Of a stretch of DNA of 64,000 nt, positions 23,797 to 39,890 are shown one piece after another; position 1 is the first letter of the stretch, and each line of letters begins with the position of its first letter. Under the pieces are notes generated by a model. That model ran no database searches and was not told the origin of the DNA. It saw nothing but the letters and a program-made list of their open reading frames with translations. Source of the stretch: Ligula intestinalis (Eukaryota; Platyhelminthes; Cestoda; Diphyllobothriidea; Diphyllobothriidae). A program made the translations under genes and the position numbers. The stretch covers positions 22,412,186 through 22,476,185 of the forward strand of contig JAYGXS010000004.1 in NCBI GenBank assembly GCA_036362985.1, read 5' to 3'.

Positions 23797-24944
23797 CTAA
23801 AATGCAAAATCAGCAGCGAATACAAATAAAAAAACTCCAGCTAAATGCTATTTGATGAAATGAGAAAATACGTAAAATGCTCTTCGGGGGTTATAACACT
23901 GACATCTCCGGCCATTTCCGTAGGCCTTTATTTTAACATTATAAACTTCAGCTGACGGAGCTTCTTATCTTTTTCACTTGGCGTTATACAGTTATGCCGC
24001 ATACTCTTTGAGGGGCATTAGAAGATGTACGGGTACGGTACAGTTACAACGGGCATTGTAGTTCTCAGAAAAGCTCATAATTGGAAACGTTTTAAAGCTG
24101 GAATTATAGTTATTTCAGAGAATGAATATCAACAAGAAGATATTCGTTAAGAATTGAGTACAATAAATGAGACCGTTGAGCATGCTGCCTGTTATATGCA
24201 TTTAAAATTATAGTAAAATAGAAAGCAGTATAAAAATTCTCGCAAAATAAGCGGCCATGGTTCACTAAGTGTGTCTTTTGCAGCTTGTCAAACAGAAGTT
24301 CATTGCATAGCCGTCACCCTGGCATAATAATGGGTGCAAAATCACCGCTCACGTGCACTTCCCTAACCAAATACTCTTTTGTAACGCTCCCATAAACAGT
24401 TAATAAGATCATTCATTGAAAGTAAATTATGTTAGCCTACGAAACGTAATATCTTGAATTATTAATATGGCACAAAAAGGGTAAATAATCCTTCAACGAT
24501 GTGTCAATTTGTATTTTCGAACACCATATATGATCCCCCGAGTGTCTTCCCTAGGATAAATGTTTGTGAGCTAAAGTGGCACACCATAGAAATGCTCCAG
24601 GTTCAAGTTTTCATATAGAGGACATCGTTGAACATCAAACAGATATTAGTCAGAAAGTTTGTGGCTTCAGACTGCGTATAATTAAATTTGGCAATTGATG
24701 TAAGAACAACATTTGCCTGACGATTCGCATCCATCTTCCTATCCATCACTGTTGACAAAAACAGACAAAGTTAACAGATGAGCCAAAGTGGTGCATTCGT
24801 TTTCGAATCCCACCGCCACGCAACCGCACGCTTACAAAAATTAGTATCTCATTCATTTCACACGCATGGCCGTACATGGAGATTGAACATTGAATAACTA
24901 ATTATGATGACCCAATTACCACACAAATGAATAACATTTAGGCA

Positions 24945-26010
24945 TCCCTGAAGTCAGCTCTTACTATTTGCCACATTATACTTTACTATAAGCCTAGAAA
25001 ATTAAATTAGGAGACCATTTGGTACTGTATGGTACGCAACAATGAATGGATGTCTGATTCCATTTTTCAGCATAAACTCGTAAACCTCTGTTGAAATGAA
25101 GGCCGGAAAATTGTCTGAAGTGAACATTTCAGGTATTTCACAGATGACGATAGGGAACCATACATTTTTTTATCTGAGTGACTGATAAATAAGGCTTTCT
25201 TGCAAGCATCCCCTTAATCAACTTTGCTTATGCTCTGGCTCTGAAGTAGTCTAAATCAATTTACATACATTCTTGTCCACGCTGATTTGGACCAGATCTA
25301 CGACTTCATGTGCGTCCTCGGTGAAGAAATTTAGGTATTTTACATACTGGAAGGTTTTAGGCTAACCTTGACGTATAACCCCTTACGATCAGACAAGGGA
25401 TCTCATTCTAGCTATGTCAGGATGACTATTATGCAATCCCTTGGTGATGGCATGTCGTCCCTGCAGTGATACAACTACACGATTGCGTTATAGAACGCAT
25501 CCGTCCTATTGAATGAGTTCATTCTGACGGTTTTTACATGGCCAAAACTCAAGAACGGTAGAAGATGACCAGCGTACTTGTCATCATTGCTGTAGTTTCA
25601 CTTAAAAGAGGGTCTCCGAATGTCAACTATACAGTCTGTTGGTGGATCTGGATGCGTTGGCTAGGTTCTGAACGAAATTCGGGAAGTCGAAAGCAGGTGC
25701 TCTGCCAACGGCATCGTATACAAAGGGTTACACACTCAAAGCGTTAGTCATAACGTCTGCACTACTCGTAACGTGTTTCATTGCGTATGTGTAAGCGGTA
25801 AACCTGAGTATTTATGCTTGCATTCTTGTCCAGAAAATTCGTCGTAGGCCCAGTTTATCAGTCAGCAGACATAGGAGGGGTTTGTGATCATTGTTAATCC
25901 CAAATAGTCGAGCAAAAAGATATAAGTGGAAGCGCTGTAGGCGAAGTTTTACCCATAAGAAATATTTAATTAGTTGCAAACAGTTGATTTCCGCCTGTGA
26001 TATAGTTCTG
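24945..26010 (-). mobile_element. Ty3/Gypsy pol relic (RNase H to integrase) in block A
   Basis: The minus-strand peptide around 26,000-25,830 resembles a Gypsy RNase H: ISQAEINCLQLIKYF, RLQRFHLYLFARLFG and NNDHKPLLCLL. About 700 bases further, the integrase core shows GIRHPFIVAYHT and SDNFPAFIS, with the SDN aspartate kept. In between, stops and frameshifts break the zinc-binding region. It is an old, inactive LTR-retrotransposon fragment carried by all three block copies. No LTRs could be assigned. Confidence 0.65.
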
Positions 26011-26472
26011 GATTCCAAGGCAATGGAAAACTTGGCTAAATAAGTGTTACTCACTAATTCATTTATTTGAGCCTCAAACGACCTTTCTAACACTGTCTGC
26101 CGCCTACCGCAGTTCTATTATTGGCAACGCCACATACTTTGCGTCATAGCTATGTACAAAGAGAGAGTTTGGAGGTATTTACCTATATTATCCTAATAAA
26201 ACTGAACTGAACTGATTTGAACATAATTAACAAAAGACCTTCTGGCCAACCTTAGTCTAATTTCATCTATTTGTCCTACTACAGAATCATTTTTTGTCAT
26301 ATGGCATACGCACTAGCTAGAGTTTTTTACTGAGAGAACGAACGCCCACTCCTACTGATTAATATGGACACGCAGTTGCACTCAGGTGATCCAAAAATCA
26401 AAAGATATTACAGAATGACGAGAAGAGAACAAGAATTAAAAATGAGTGAGATCAACTTACATTCGATCCTAC

Positions 26473-26493
26473 CATCTGGTCCGGTCTCTGAAC
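26473..26493 (-). CDS. 21-base micro-exon candidate, block A
   Basis: On the minus strand, TTTTTCCAG is followed by seven codons reading VQRPDQM and by GTAGGA. Block B has the same cassette with a better donor (GTAAGG). Length is divisible by three and splice signals are present on both sides. Confidence 0.4.
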
Positions 26494-26799
26494 CTGGAAA
26501 AAGGTAGAACTTAGCACTAAAGGTTCATCAAGCACCTGTAAACAAGGGTAAATAGCATCAACACATCAGAAGCTTGCTGACAGAATTGGTATACTGCTGT
26601 GTAGTTCTTTTAGAACATAGGCAAGACATCTGTGTATTTAAGGAATTGGTCGTGAATTGTGTGGAAATTAGGGAGTATTACTTAATTTGCGACCTCAGCC
26701 TCTGTGAAACACATGCTGATTTAGCCCCTATTCGGATACACGGAGACTATGTGACAGGCATTCCGAAGCAGAAACTTACTTTTTGTTTTTTTATTTGAT

Positions 26800-29330
26800 C
26801 TTTACGACAAGGAGGGAGAGGCGGATGTGTGGTCTAAAAGTGTACACAAAGGGACCTCAGATACAATTGATGATAGGAAAAGAAGTAATAATTGGATTTT
26901 TAAGAAACCCTGCCGACTTAACTCATTGTGGATATCAGGTATCAGAATCCGTGCAAGTTAGTTGTGGGGTATACCCTCCCACGACGGATTTTAAATGAAC
27001 ACATTGTTTTCGTCTGATAGCGTCATATAGCACAATCCACTCCAACAGGAATGAAACTTTAAAACGGCTATTCCCTACCGTTATAACCAAATAAGCAAAC
27101 ACTCTTCTCTATGTAACTGCTTCAGTCGGACCGGTTGGATTCTTAACTTGCTGCAGACATAATCAGTCAACAAATTTAAATTGTAGTAGTTAATTTTCAC
27201 AGCTGTTGATTAAAACACACTTCAACTGACTGAGAATTTTGTATCAATTTAGTGACGTAGAAGTACCTTATAATAAGTTAACTATAAAATATAAACGTAT
27301 CACTATCCCAATGTCACAGGGTCTGATGTATAGCGAATTGAACGAATCACCTTCATTCTGACTACGTAACCCAAAAAGTGCTACGCTGGAGCAGTCACGT
27401 GCTAGAGTTGGGTGCTAATAGGTAAGTAGTAAATCAAACAGACATGAACTACCGCCTCATGCCCTCATTCGCAGAGAAGCCCTTGAGATCATTCAGAGAA
27501 ATTGCGCTTAAAACTGTCCTAGGAAAGTGACGACCCTGACAAACCATGCAAAACTCGTTCAACTGATGCATACAGAAACACGCATTTGTAAGTATTCAGT
27601 AAAATGTTTTCATTTTTTCTACCGAGGAGCAGCTATGGACGCAAGCAGACTTGGAGAAGGATAAACCAAAAATTGAATGCGCAAGCTCCGAATAGCGTAC
27701 ATTTAAACGTAAGAAGCATGGCTTTGTAGGTCAGAAATGAATTGCAAGCAACGTACGATACACCTGAGCAACATGAAATCATTCTACCGTAGGAGAAGTC
27801 GCGTGTATTTTGCTTTTGAGACAACTGACAGCGTCAAAAACCTGTTATTGTGAATTTTCGGTTGGGCTGCATCAAATTTTAGCAGGACAAGAAGGAAGCA
27901 AGAATGGCAGACAGTTAGAAAAATGTACCTTCGATTCTCCCATTGCGCTTTTGTCTGGTTTCTGGATATGGAAAAATGTTAACATTTCTAATAACTATTC
28001 CTTGGTCACAGTTTTTCTGTACCTGTAAGATAAAATAGTCTGTAAAATAGAAACTTGCTGCGAATATTACTACACGTGCCCTCTTATTCCCTCCCCAACT
28101 AGGCGATACAAAAATGAAGCTATGCAGGAGGTCAAGAATGGTGATCAACTTGGGTAAGAATGCATCGCTTTGGCTTCATTTAAACACATGCTATTTGACA
28201 TTTATTCGGAATCAAAAAGCGTACCGTTTGCTTATCCTCTTGACTGTTATTATTGTCGATAACAGTCTGGACTGTACTCTGAAATGGGTCACGAAAAGAG
28301 TTCATAAATATGAAGGAAATAATATACTAAATTTTAGAAAACCCGTCCGAATGTACTAACTGTGATAGGGAGTGATAGGAACAGCAAAAGACGTTTAACT
28401 TTAATTGTTCAAGTGAATTTGGCCTCCCTTACACACAACAGTTCATATATTTACTTACTTAATGATAAGGGAATACTAATGGAAACAAGAATATTTTTAA
28501 CTTTTTTTTTAAAACTTCAGCTGTTACCTGGAAACTCGGTAAAATGCGCATCTACAGAGTCACATTCAAACCAACCGCGAAACCTTCATTCAGTATGACC
28601 GAGATCATACCTCAGCAACGCACGTGTTCTTTACTACTAGCATAGTAAGTAAATTATTATTTTGGCATCCTATAAATATGCGGTAAGTGTGGATTGCTGG
28701 ACAGATTGCAGCCTCCATATTCATATAAAGTTTCAGAAAACATGCAAGAATGTATTAGTTTTGCTTATTCTTGATTTTCAATAGCATCTTCCTCGAGTGT
28801 TATACTTGGAGGAGAGGCACCTTCAGAATATTTAATATTGATCAAAAGTTTTAGGATTTTGAAATACTCATTCAAATAATATGGTATCCATCAATTTATT
28901 AATGTTGACTATAAAGTACACAACATGCTCCACAGCAATCGCAATGGTTTATTACAATAAGGTTAACACCTCCGTGCACCATCTGAAAAATATGCTGTTG
29001 CTTAGACAGCGCGCAGTTTGGAAATATATAATTAATGCGTAATGCTCACTGGGATTCAAAAGTATTTGGTTGCAAAAGATTTTAATCCAAAAGGTAATTT
29101 TTTCAAACAAAAATTTGAATAGGTCTTTATTTCCTACAAAGAAAGCTCAAGAAAGAATATTGCTGTGCACGTTTTCTATAATATATATTTCAGTTTATAG
29201 GGGCAGTGAAAATCAATAAGATAAATACATAAGATTTTATTAAACATTTTGTACATGAGATGTGCTCTGCACGCAGTCATAATTTTTTTCTAGATCAAAG
29301 GCCTTCAGCATGAGCTGGTTTAAACATATT
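26800..29330. other. Shared A/B segment, mostly anonymous
   Basis: The sequence is matched by 40.7-43.3 kb inverted. Apart from the 39-base cassette at 27.9 kb there is no recognisable feature. The peptide with hydrophobic core LLTFKCTLFGACAFNFWFIL (minus, 27,824-27,633) could be a signal or membrane segment but lacks a clear exon boundary. Confidence 0.35.
27929..27967 (-). CDS. 39-base micro-exon candidate in block A, acceptor lost
   Basis: The minus strand encodes IQKPDKSAMGESK followed by GTACAT. In block B the cassette is preceded by TTTTTTCCAG; here the corresponding bases read TTTTTCCAT, so the acceptor AG is gone. It is similar in sequence to the VQRPDQ cassettes. Confidence 0.35.
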
Positions 29331-29334
29331 TCGC

Positions 29335-30740
29335 CTGGGACACGCGGAAATCCTACAGCTCCTGAAATTCTGTCTCAAGACGTACTTCACGTTTGACGGA
29401 ACGATCTACGAGCAGGTGAAGGGGACACCGATGGGTTCACCGATATCGGGACTCATAGCCGAGGCGGTCCTGCAGCGGCTGGAGTCGCTGGTTTTCCAAC
29501 ACTACAAACCGAAATTCAGGGCTCGGTATGTGAATGACACCTTCGTCATCATCGAACGGGATCAGGTGCTCACGTTCAAGGAGCATCTCAACAGCGTCTT
29601 TCCGGCCATCAAATTTACGATGGAGGAAGAAGTTGGCTTTTCTTGATGTCCTCGTTTGTCGAACAGATTGTGGTTGTCTAAAGACTTAAGTATTCAGGAA
29701 AGCGACAAATACGATGCAAGTACTGAATAACAACAGCAACCACCCAATCAGCCACAAACGCAGTTGCGTAAAAACACTCTATCGGCGTGTTGAGACGCAC
29801 TGCAGCGAAGAAGAAGACAAAGTTTCCGAGGTAGAATACCTACGACGGGTGTTCAGAGAAAATGGCTACCCGCGCAACTTCGTCAACCGGTGCTTGCGCA
29901 AACGAGCTGGCCAACAAAAGCGCACGACCCCAAGATTTGGCGTTCGATCCCGTATGTCAAAAACGTATCGGAAGCAGTCGGCCGCCTTCTCGCACCACTT
30001 GGAGTTGGAGTCGCACACAGGCCGGAGGCAACCATAAGGCGTCAGATAATGAAGCCGAAAGACCCACTGCCACGGCAAGAAACATCTGGGGTCGTCTACA
30101 GGATCCCGTGTAGTTGCGGTCAAAGCAACTATGTCGGAGAAACTGGCAGACTTCTCAGGACGCCAGGAGCGAATTGCCGAATACGTGGCTGCAGTGCGGC
30201 AAAATGATGCCAATTCTCAAGTTGCGGCTCATTCGACGAGACCCGGCCACACCTTCAAATTTGATGACGCCAAAATTCTCGCAAGAGATGACAATCGGTT
30301 GAGCCGAGAACTACTTGAGTCATGGCTCACGGGCCCCCAATCCATCAACAAGTGCAACGACTTGCCCAATCCATATTCAATCCTGAGATTCAAGTTGGCT
30401 AAAGCAAGCCGTCACTTGAGGAACGGGCAGGCCACCGCCTCATCGTACGCCAACACCGGGGAGCCAGACGGCCGAGCAATCATCATGCCCTAGCTCACCA
30501 CCCGTGACGAAAGTTCAACAGGTCAGAGCCCGCGTTCCGTCCAGAAGCAGTCCACGCACAAAAAGGCAATTAACGTTAATTGTCGCTGTATGCTTGCAGT
30601 AATGACTGTGTCCTATAAGAACTGCAAACGTCTGTGCATACTTAACCTTTCTGCTTCTCATGTCTCTGATGACGAATCCGCGACGGATATCGAAACATCA
30701 GGCGAATAAACATATTGTCCCAGCGATCGAGTCTTCTTCT
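29335..30740 (+). mobile_element. Penelope-like element with RT, GIY-YIG and 3' tail (block A)
   Basis: This is the most complete PLE in the window. The reverse transcriptase (about 29,366-29,646) has GTPMGSPISG and RYVNDTFVI; the catalytic YVDD reads YVND, a loss of the first aspartate. A stop at 29,644 and frame changes near 29,930 and 30,160 follow. The linker HKRSCVKTLYRRVETHCSEE is at 29.76 kb. The GIY-YIG domain starts GVVYRIPCSCGQSNYVGETG (30,092-30,151) and continues through LLESWLTGPQSINKCNDL to about 30,410. The 3' tail carries a candidate hammerhead-like motif. PLEs encode an RT fused to a GIY-YIG nuclease and lack LTR-type integrase. The 5' half of the RT is missing, and this copy cannot be active. 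Confidence 0.9.
30666..30696 (+). ncRNA. Candidate hammerhead-like motif in PLE tail
   Basis: CTGATGA (30,666-30,672) and GAAAC (30,692-30,696) flank a stem, GAATCC with GGATATC, that pairs with one bulged A. A second PLE at 33.3 kb has the same layout, with its stem changed to GGATCC/GGAATCC, so one A-U pair is replaced by G-C. PLEs of many animals are reported to carry hammerhead ribozymes in their tails. An extra base between CTGATGA and the stem departs from the canonical core, so catalysis is uncertain. Confidence 0.45.
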
Positions 30741-31328
30741 TCTCAATTGCTTCCTGGGACACGGATGTTCGCTTGTATTGGCAAATCTTTCTTAAAATCT
30801 TAATTGGATAGTCCTTCCTTATCGAAAACAAATTTCAGAATTTCGATTGACATCTACTGAAATAGGGAGTCTATTGTAGAGAAATGTGTAACTTCTGTGT
30901 AACGTAACCATTTAGGCAGTTTTAGCGTGCGGATATAGTATTTTTGCATGTGCATCATATTCGGAGCTTCTATCCATACAGGACGTCAAGAGCCGCAAGT
31001 TCTGAACGGTGCTTTTTTCATAAATGGACCAAGGTTATCGCCCTGCACTTAGGTCATATCTGTGAGCGTCAAGTTTCTATTATTCAAACTATTTCATACC
31101 AGAATTAGGAATGTAATGCAGCATGATAGGGGTTGGTCGTAATGAGGCGGATAGATAAATGTCAAATATGGTTGAACAGCAGGCTTCAAGATGTTAGTGT
31201 CAACAGCACGAACACGCAAAAAATGTTTAGACCGAAATACGCTTTTATACCTTATTTTCTGATAAATTGTGGAAGATTAAATTTTCAAATGTAAAGAGTT
31301 TATCTGTTGTTTTTTTGCTGTACGACAG
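30741..31328. other. No recognisable gene
   Basis: AT-rich sequence between the PLE tail and a probable terminal exon. Confidence 0.4.
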
Positions 31329-31522
31329 GGTTACTTACAAAATTGAAGAAAACTCCTGAAAAGAACCTAAGGAAACTAATAGTATGGACTATGAAGCATT
31401 TTAGTCAAAAGAACATAGATGAGCTTTGGGAAAAGTTTACGCTGGAGGCTCCGAGTGCGAGAACTTTTACTAAACATACGATGCTAGGAAACTTAAGAAA
31501 ACTCACTGAATTTGTGGAATAA
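31329..31522 (+). CDS. Probable terminal exon of an unrecognised small protein
   Basis: A strong acceptor (TTTTTTTGCTGTACGACAG) precedes 63 codons ending in TAA at 31,520-31,522. The peptide is highly charged and probably helical: KLKKTPEKNLRKLIVWTMKH, then SQKNIDELWEKFTLEAPSA and a LRKLTEFVE end. Codons look normal and no stop interrupts it. No family is recognised and upstream exons were not found. It lies on the strand opposite to the kinase gene. Confidence 0.45.
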
Positions 31523-33274
31523 CCTGAATCCCCACTGCTGGTGTCTGACGGTGGGCCTTTGGGTAACGATTTCGCCTAGCAATAAAAATCAATTTTATTG
31601 TAATGCTATAAATAGAAGTCAAACAGCAATATTCTAGCAACTTTATTACGTTTAGAGCCATGTGTGCGAATGCCTGAAACCACCACTTGAGAAGAATTAA
31701 GCGCGCAGACACTCGGCGATAGAACAACGTGCTAAACATTTAAAAAAAATTAAATTGACCAGCAAAAGACATTAGGGGGCTGACAGGCAAAACTTTTTTG
31801 TGGTTAAAATTTCATGAACGTCAGTCATATATTCAGCGTTTGTCCTGGTCTCTTTATTCGTAGCAGGTTTCTAGGATATTTATTCATGAATGATAAAGTT
31901 AAAGTAAAGGCAACGGGAAGGTGTTAGGACGTAAGGTTGTTAGCAGATGACAGAAGCGAAACTGTAATTTAACCCCGCATTGAAGGAAAAAGGCTAATTT
32001 GAATTTTGCGCGGATATTTAATAGACTACGGTCTATGATAAAGGAATGCTGTCGGGGTGTAGAGATGACAACTTTCATTCAGTACTACAGGGGATTTTGC
32101 GCAAAATACTAGAAAGAGTGACTAGTAGTGTGCACTAACCCTTACTCATAAGAGAGTCTGAACGCTCACCCCCTAACGGAGATTGGCGTCTAAGCTTTCC
32201 AATACACCTACCTTTGCCAGTACCCCTAATGCACCCTAGACTTAACGCTAGGCTTTCGTTATAAGGAACGGTGGTTTTTGTTCCTGTAACCTGCATAGAG
32301 GTATTAGAAGACGCTGAACTGTCGCGTCTGTCGTCCGAGAGATATGCAGAAGGTGGATCGAACACCTAGGTAGGTACAGTAGCCAATTTGCTCCCAAATG
32401 AAGTTTTTGGCTGGTCGTTTCAGCCAAACAGGCTGTCAGCATATGTGTGGTTGGCCTATGACCTTGGTGCAAAATTGGCTTGAGCAACTTAAGTTTAAAC
32501 TACTTTCTTATCGATGCCGGCACCATTTCTGCGCGCTGCTATGACCTCCACGCATTTGGAGGTCGATGGTGAAGAAAGACTGAAGACATGATAGTTGGCA
32601 GATCGGAAGAAACGAGACGACCTGAACGCTGAAAGTTCACATTTCACTCAAAAATGACGACGGCCACCACGGTCGACAAAGCTAATTGTAGACTCATTAT
32701 AAGACAATTCGGCTATTTATTTTATCTAAAAGAATCCTGAAAAGGAAAAATAAACAAAACCCTATCCTGCTTCGTGTTCCACGTCTTTTCATGTTTTTCC
32801 ATGTTAGGTAATTTTGGGAGGAGTATCTTCTCATATTTTCAGTTTGCTTTTCAAGCTGCATACACTAATTTAAATGGCCATAAGAGTTTCGACCAGAATC
32901 CGTTGCAGTAGGGAGCAACTAATGTTAGACCTACGCAATGCTATTGTGATGCCCGTCGGTTGTTGCATGCAGTCACTTGCTTGACTAACGAATGAATTTC
33001 AGCATGTGCAGAAGGCATAGAGTAATAGAAAGCAAGCTTTTACCAACTCCTTTCGATGCAATAAGGAAAGCAATCTCTGATCAGATTCGTCCTTCCTATT
33101 TATAGCCCTAGTAAGTCACTCATGCACATATTTACAGTCGAGAATATCCGGGGTCTATGCTGCAATTCAGTTAACTGTTAATAAAATGACCGACTGTCAC
33201 GTAACAGTACCAGTACGTGATGCATTGCAGAAAATGCTGATATGAGAAATTACCTAGTTAAGGCACAACATAGT
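31523..33274. other. No recognisable gene; one dispersed repeat
   Basis: Anonymous sequence. A 70-base piece at 32,655-32,725 (GACGACGGCCACCACGG... ATTCGGCTATTT) resembles 21,811-21,882 in block A and its counterpart near 59.85 kb in block C, so it is a dispersed repeat. Minus-strand open frames at 32.1-32.5 kb have no recognisable domain. Confidence 0.4.
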
Positions 33275-33815
33275 TGAGAAGAATTGGATGCAATCGCTGG
33301 GATGACAACTTTATAAGCCTGAAGTTTCGGATTCCGTCGCGGATCCATCATCAGGGACAATAGCAGAAACTTGTACTTGATACTCAGGGAGGAAGAAAAA
33401 ATAAAGGATTCACTCGCTATGCTCCTTACTACCTATGACAATTAACGGCTCCCCTATCAAGAATGCTCTCGCGCTTTTCCGTTCTCCGCGCTTGTGCGCT
33501 CCCCTAATTGCAAACTGCTCTTTCGAAACTGAGCCGCAACGCCGAATACGGATTGGGCAGGTCATTTCACTTGTTTATAGACTGGAAGCCCGTAAAACAT
33601 GACTCAATCAACTCGCGCCTCAATCGATTGTCACCTTCCGCAAGACTTCGGGTCTCATTAAATTTAAATGGGATGCCGACACTCGCTATGTCAGCTGAAA
33701 CTTGAGGGTTGGTGTCATTTTTTCGTATTGCTGTTGCATGTTCGGCAATTTGCTCCGTGAGAACTCTTGCAGTTTCTTCAACGTAGTTGCCTTGCGTGCA
33801 CATGCACCAGCCTTG
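33275..33815 (-). mobile_element. PLE 3' fragment (GIY-YIG C-terminal part and tail)
   Basis: The minus strand from 33,803 reads QGNYVEETARVLTEQIAEHA and RLRRELIESCFTGFQSINK, the C-terminal half of the GIY-YIG domain; the YVGET motif reads YVEET. The tail continues to about 33,275 and contains the candidate ribozyme at 33,324-33,354. The RT is absent. Confidence 0.8.
33324..33354 (-). ncRNA. Candidate hammerhead-like motif, second PLE copy
   Basis: On the minus strand CTGATGA (33,354-33,348) and GAAAC (33,328-33,324) enclose GGATCC-GCGAC-GGAATCC, a six-pair stem with one bulged A. The loop sequence GCGAC is identical to the 30.67-kb copy although one stem pair differs. The same one-base departure from the canonical core applies. 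Confidence 0.45.
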
Positions 33816-33826
33816 AATTCATAGAA

Positions 33827-34676
33827 CCTAACCTGGACTATGCCGAAGGCATTGTCGTATTTGGTAAAAACCCTCAGTCACTACAGCCAAAGCTAGGCCC
33901 AATCACCAGCTTCCTGCAACAGTTTGTTTGACTGTTTATGTACACAAGACGAAGCTCCAGACTTGTTACTCAGCACAGTACAACCACTGCTTATCAGCAG
34001 TCAACCCATTGAAAAAGTTTGCTGCTTGCGCTAGTTGGGCTCGAATATGTTAGCCAACGGACAGGCCAAAGACGAAATCAAGAACAAAATCGCGCAGGCT
34101 AGAAATGCAGTTAAACTGCTAATCCGACGACTTTGGTCTCACTCAAACATCAGCTTACGCACTAAGCTGCTGATATACAAAGCGTCAATCAGACTAGTGT
34201 TAGTATATGCCTGCGAACCATAGCCAGTGAGAAAGGCAGACATCCTATCGCTGGAAGTCTTTGACCGTTGGTGTCTTCGACGCCTCTTTAGAGTCTTCTG
34301 GAAGGATCGCATTTCCAATGTCAAGCTATGCCACAGATATTTCGAATTACCAATTTTAGCATCGTACATCCAGCATCACCGATTGTGATGGCTTGACCAT
34401 GTCCTACGCAAACCATCGACAGACCTCTGCCGATTGGTTGTGAACCCCTCTGGTGGTGCACACTGGAGATACCGACAAGGCAGTCAGCTGAAGACATGGC
34501 TCAATACCGTCAAGTCGGACGTAGAACGGATGGGCCTTGTTACCATTTACGGCTGGCGACATTGGAACAGACAATGGGTTAACATCTGTGAAGAGCTTGC
34601 TTCCAACCACCGCCAATGGGCCACCGCTGTCCGTGACATCCGTGAAGCCGATTCATTCAACAACAGGAGCTAATCG
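33827..34676 (+). mobile_element. LINE fragment: end of reverse transcriptase and C-terminal domain
   Basis: The plus strand starts at the RT active-site region, LDYAEGIVVFG, where the usual YADD reads YAEG. It continues through the frame at 34,035 (ANGQAKDEIKNKIAQARNAV and SLRTKLLIYKASIRLVLVYA) into SLEVFDRWCLRRLFRVFWKD and QLKTWLNTVKSDVERMG. This tail is typical of LINE ORF2 proteins widespread in flatworm genomes (inference from family knowledge). Stops occur near 34,222 and 34,388, a frameshift lies before 34,035, and the endonuclease and most of the RT are missing. A dead 5'-truncated copy. Confidence 0.8.
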
Positions 34677-34739
34677 GATCAAGTACCAGTACCTGCACTA
34701 GCTAGTATAGACGACTTCAGACTTTTCTTACTGTGACAG

Positions 34740-34875
34740 TGGGTCCTGTGGTTTAATTATCTGACGCATTATGTTTGCATCCGGTCTGTGTGCGATTCTT
34801 ACTCCAAGTGGTGCGAGAAGGCGACCAACAGTCTCCAATGTGTTTTTGACGTACTGAATGGCTCGTCAAACTTTG
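34740..34875 (-). mobile_element. Short PLE fragment
   Basis: The minus strand reads YVKNTLETVGRLLAPLGV and then IAHRPDANIMRQIIKP, the segment between RT and GIY-YIG in the 29.3-kb PLE. Both sides are lost. Confidence 0.75.
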
Positions 34876-35176
34876 GGGTCGTTGCAACGTTTTCTGTCGT
34901 CCCCTATGCACATGCACAGGTGACGAGGTTGCACAGCTTCTTCATCTAACGAGGCGACAAAAACGTGATGCTGCACCCGAACTGCGAAGACAGGTGCCCC
35001 ATATTCCATTCCCCTCACAGTGGCTTGTCCAAGTCAGGCGGACAACTGATTAAACCGGATGAACTGGCTGACATTGCACAATTTCTCCATCTAACGCGCC
35101 CGTACACGGCAATAATCCCAGACTCGTGCAGAATTAGTGCATCCTAACTGATATATTTTATCAGTCAGTTTTATCT

Positions 35177-39740
<4,564 letters not shown>

Positions 39741-39743
39741 CTA

Positions 39744-39790
39744 CAAGTAAAATGAAACTATGTTTATAGTGTCCGGGGGACTAAGTTACA
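39744..39790 (-). repeat. 47-base contig-end overlap, right partner
   Basis: Exact reverse complement of 18,667-18,713; intron sequence immediately upstream of the 39,740 kinase exon. Confidence 0.95.
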
Positions 39791-39890
39791 NNNNNNNNNN
39801 NNNNNNNNNNNNNNNNNNNNNNNNNNNNNNNNNNNNNNNNNNNNNNNNNNNNNNNNNNNNNNNNNNNNNNNNNNNNNNNNNNNNNNNNNN
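39791..39890. other. Assembly gap 2 (100 N)
   Basis: Placeholder gap. The sequence to its right (39,891) corresponds to an internal position of block A (30,151), inside the GIY-YIG domain of a PLE. Confidence 0.99.

Larger units (their letters stand above)
18814..30151 (-). repeat. Block A, inverted counterpart of block B
   Basis: Base 18,814 pairs with 49,180 and base 30,151 with 39,891, and order is conserved between. Sampled identity is about 97 percent at 20.1-20.3 kb, about 93 percent at 29.4-29.6 kb and clearly lower near 24-26 kb, where A shares several variants with block C instead of B. A also has about 3 kb (20,966-23,957) missing from B but present in C. Contents, read on the minus strand: a PLE, short exon-like cassettes, a Ty3/Gypsy relic, an 87-base exon, a minisatellite, a SINE body and head-to-head PLE pieces. 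Confidence 0.9.

Noticed and set aside
27633..27824. A signal-peptide exon of a secreted protein
   Set aside because: The hydrophobic run is present in A and B, but there is no donor at a suitable place and no exon boundary; it may be chance.
29866..30213. Minus-strand 115-residue open frame
   Set aside because: It is antisense to the PLE GIY-YIG region, which has clear family motifs on the plus strand.
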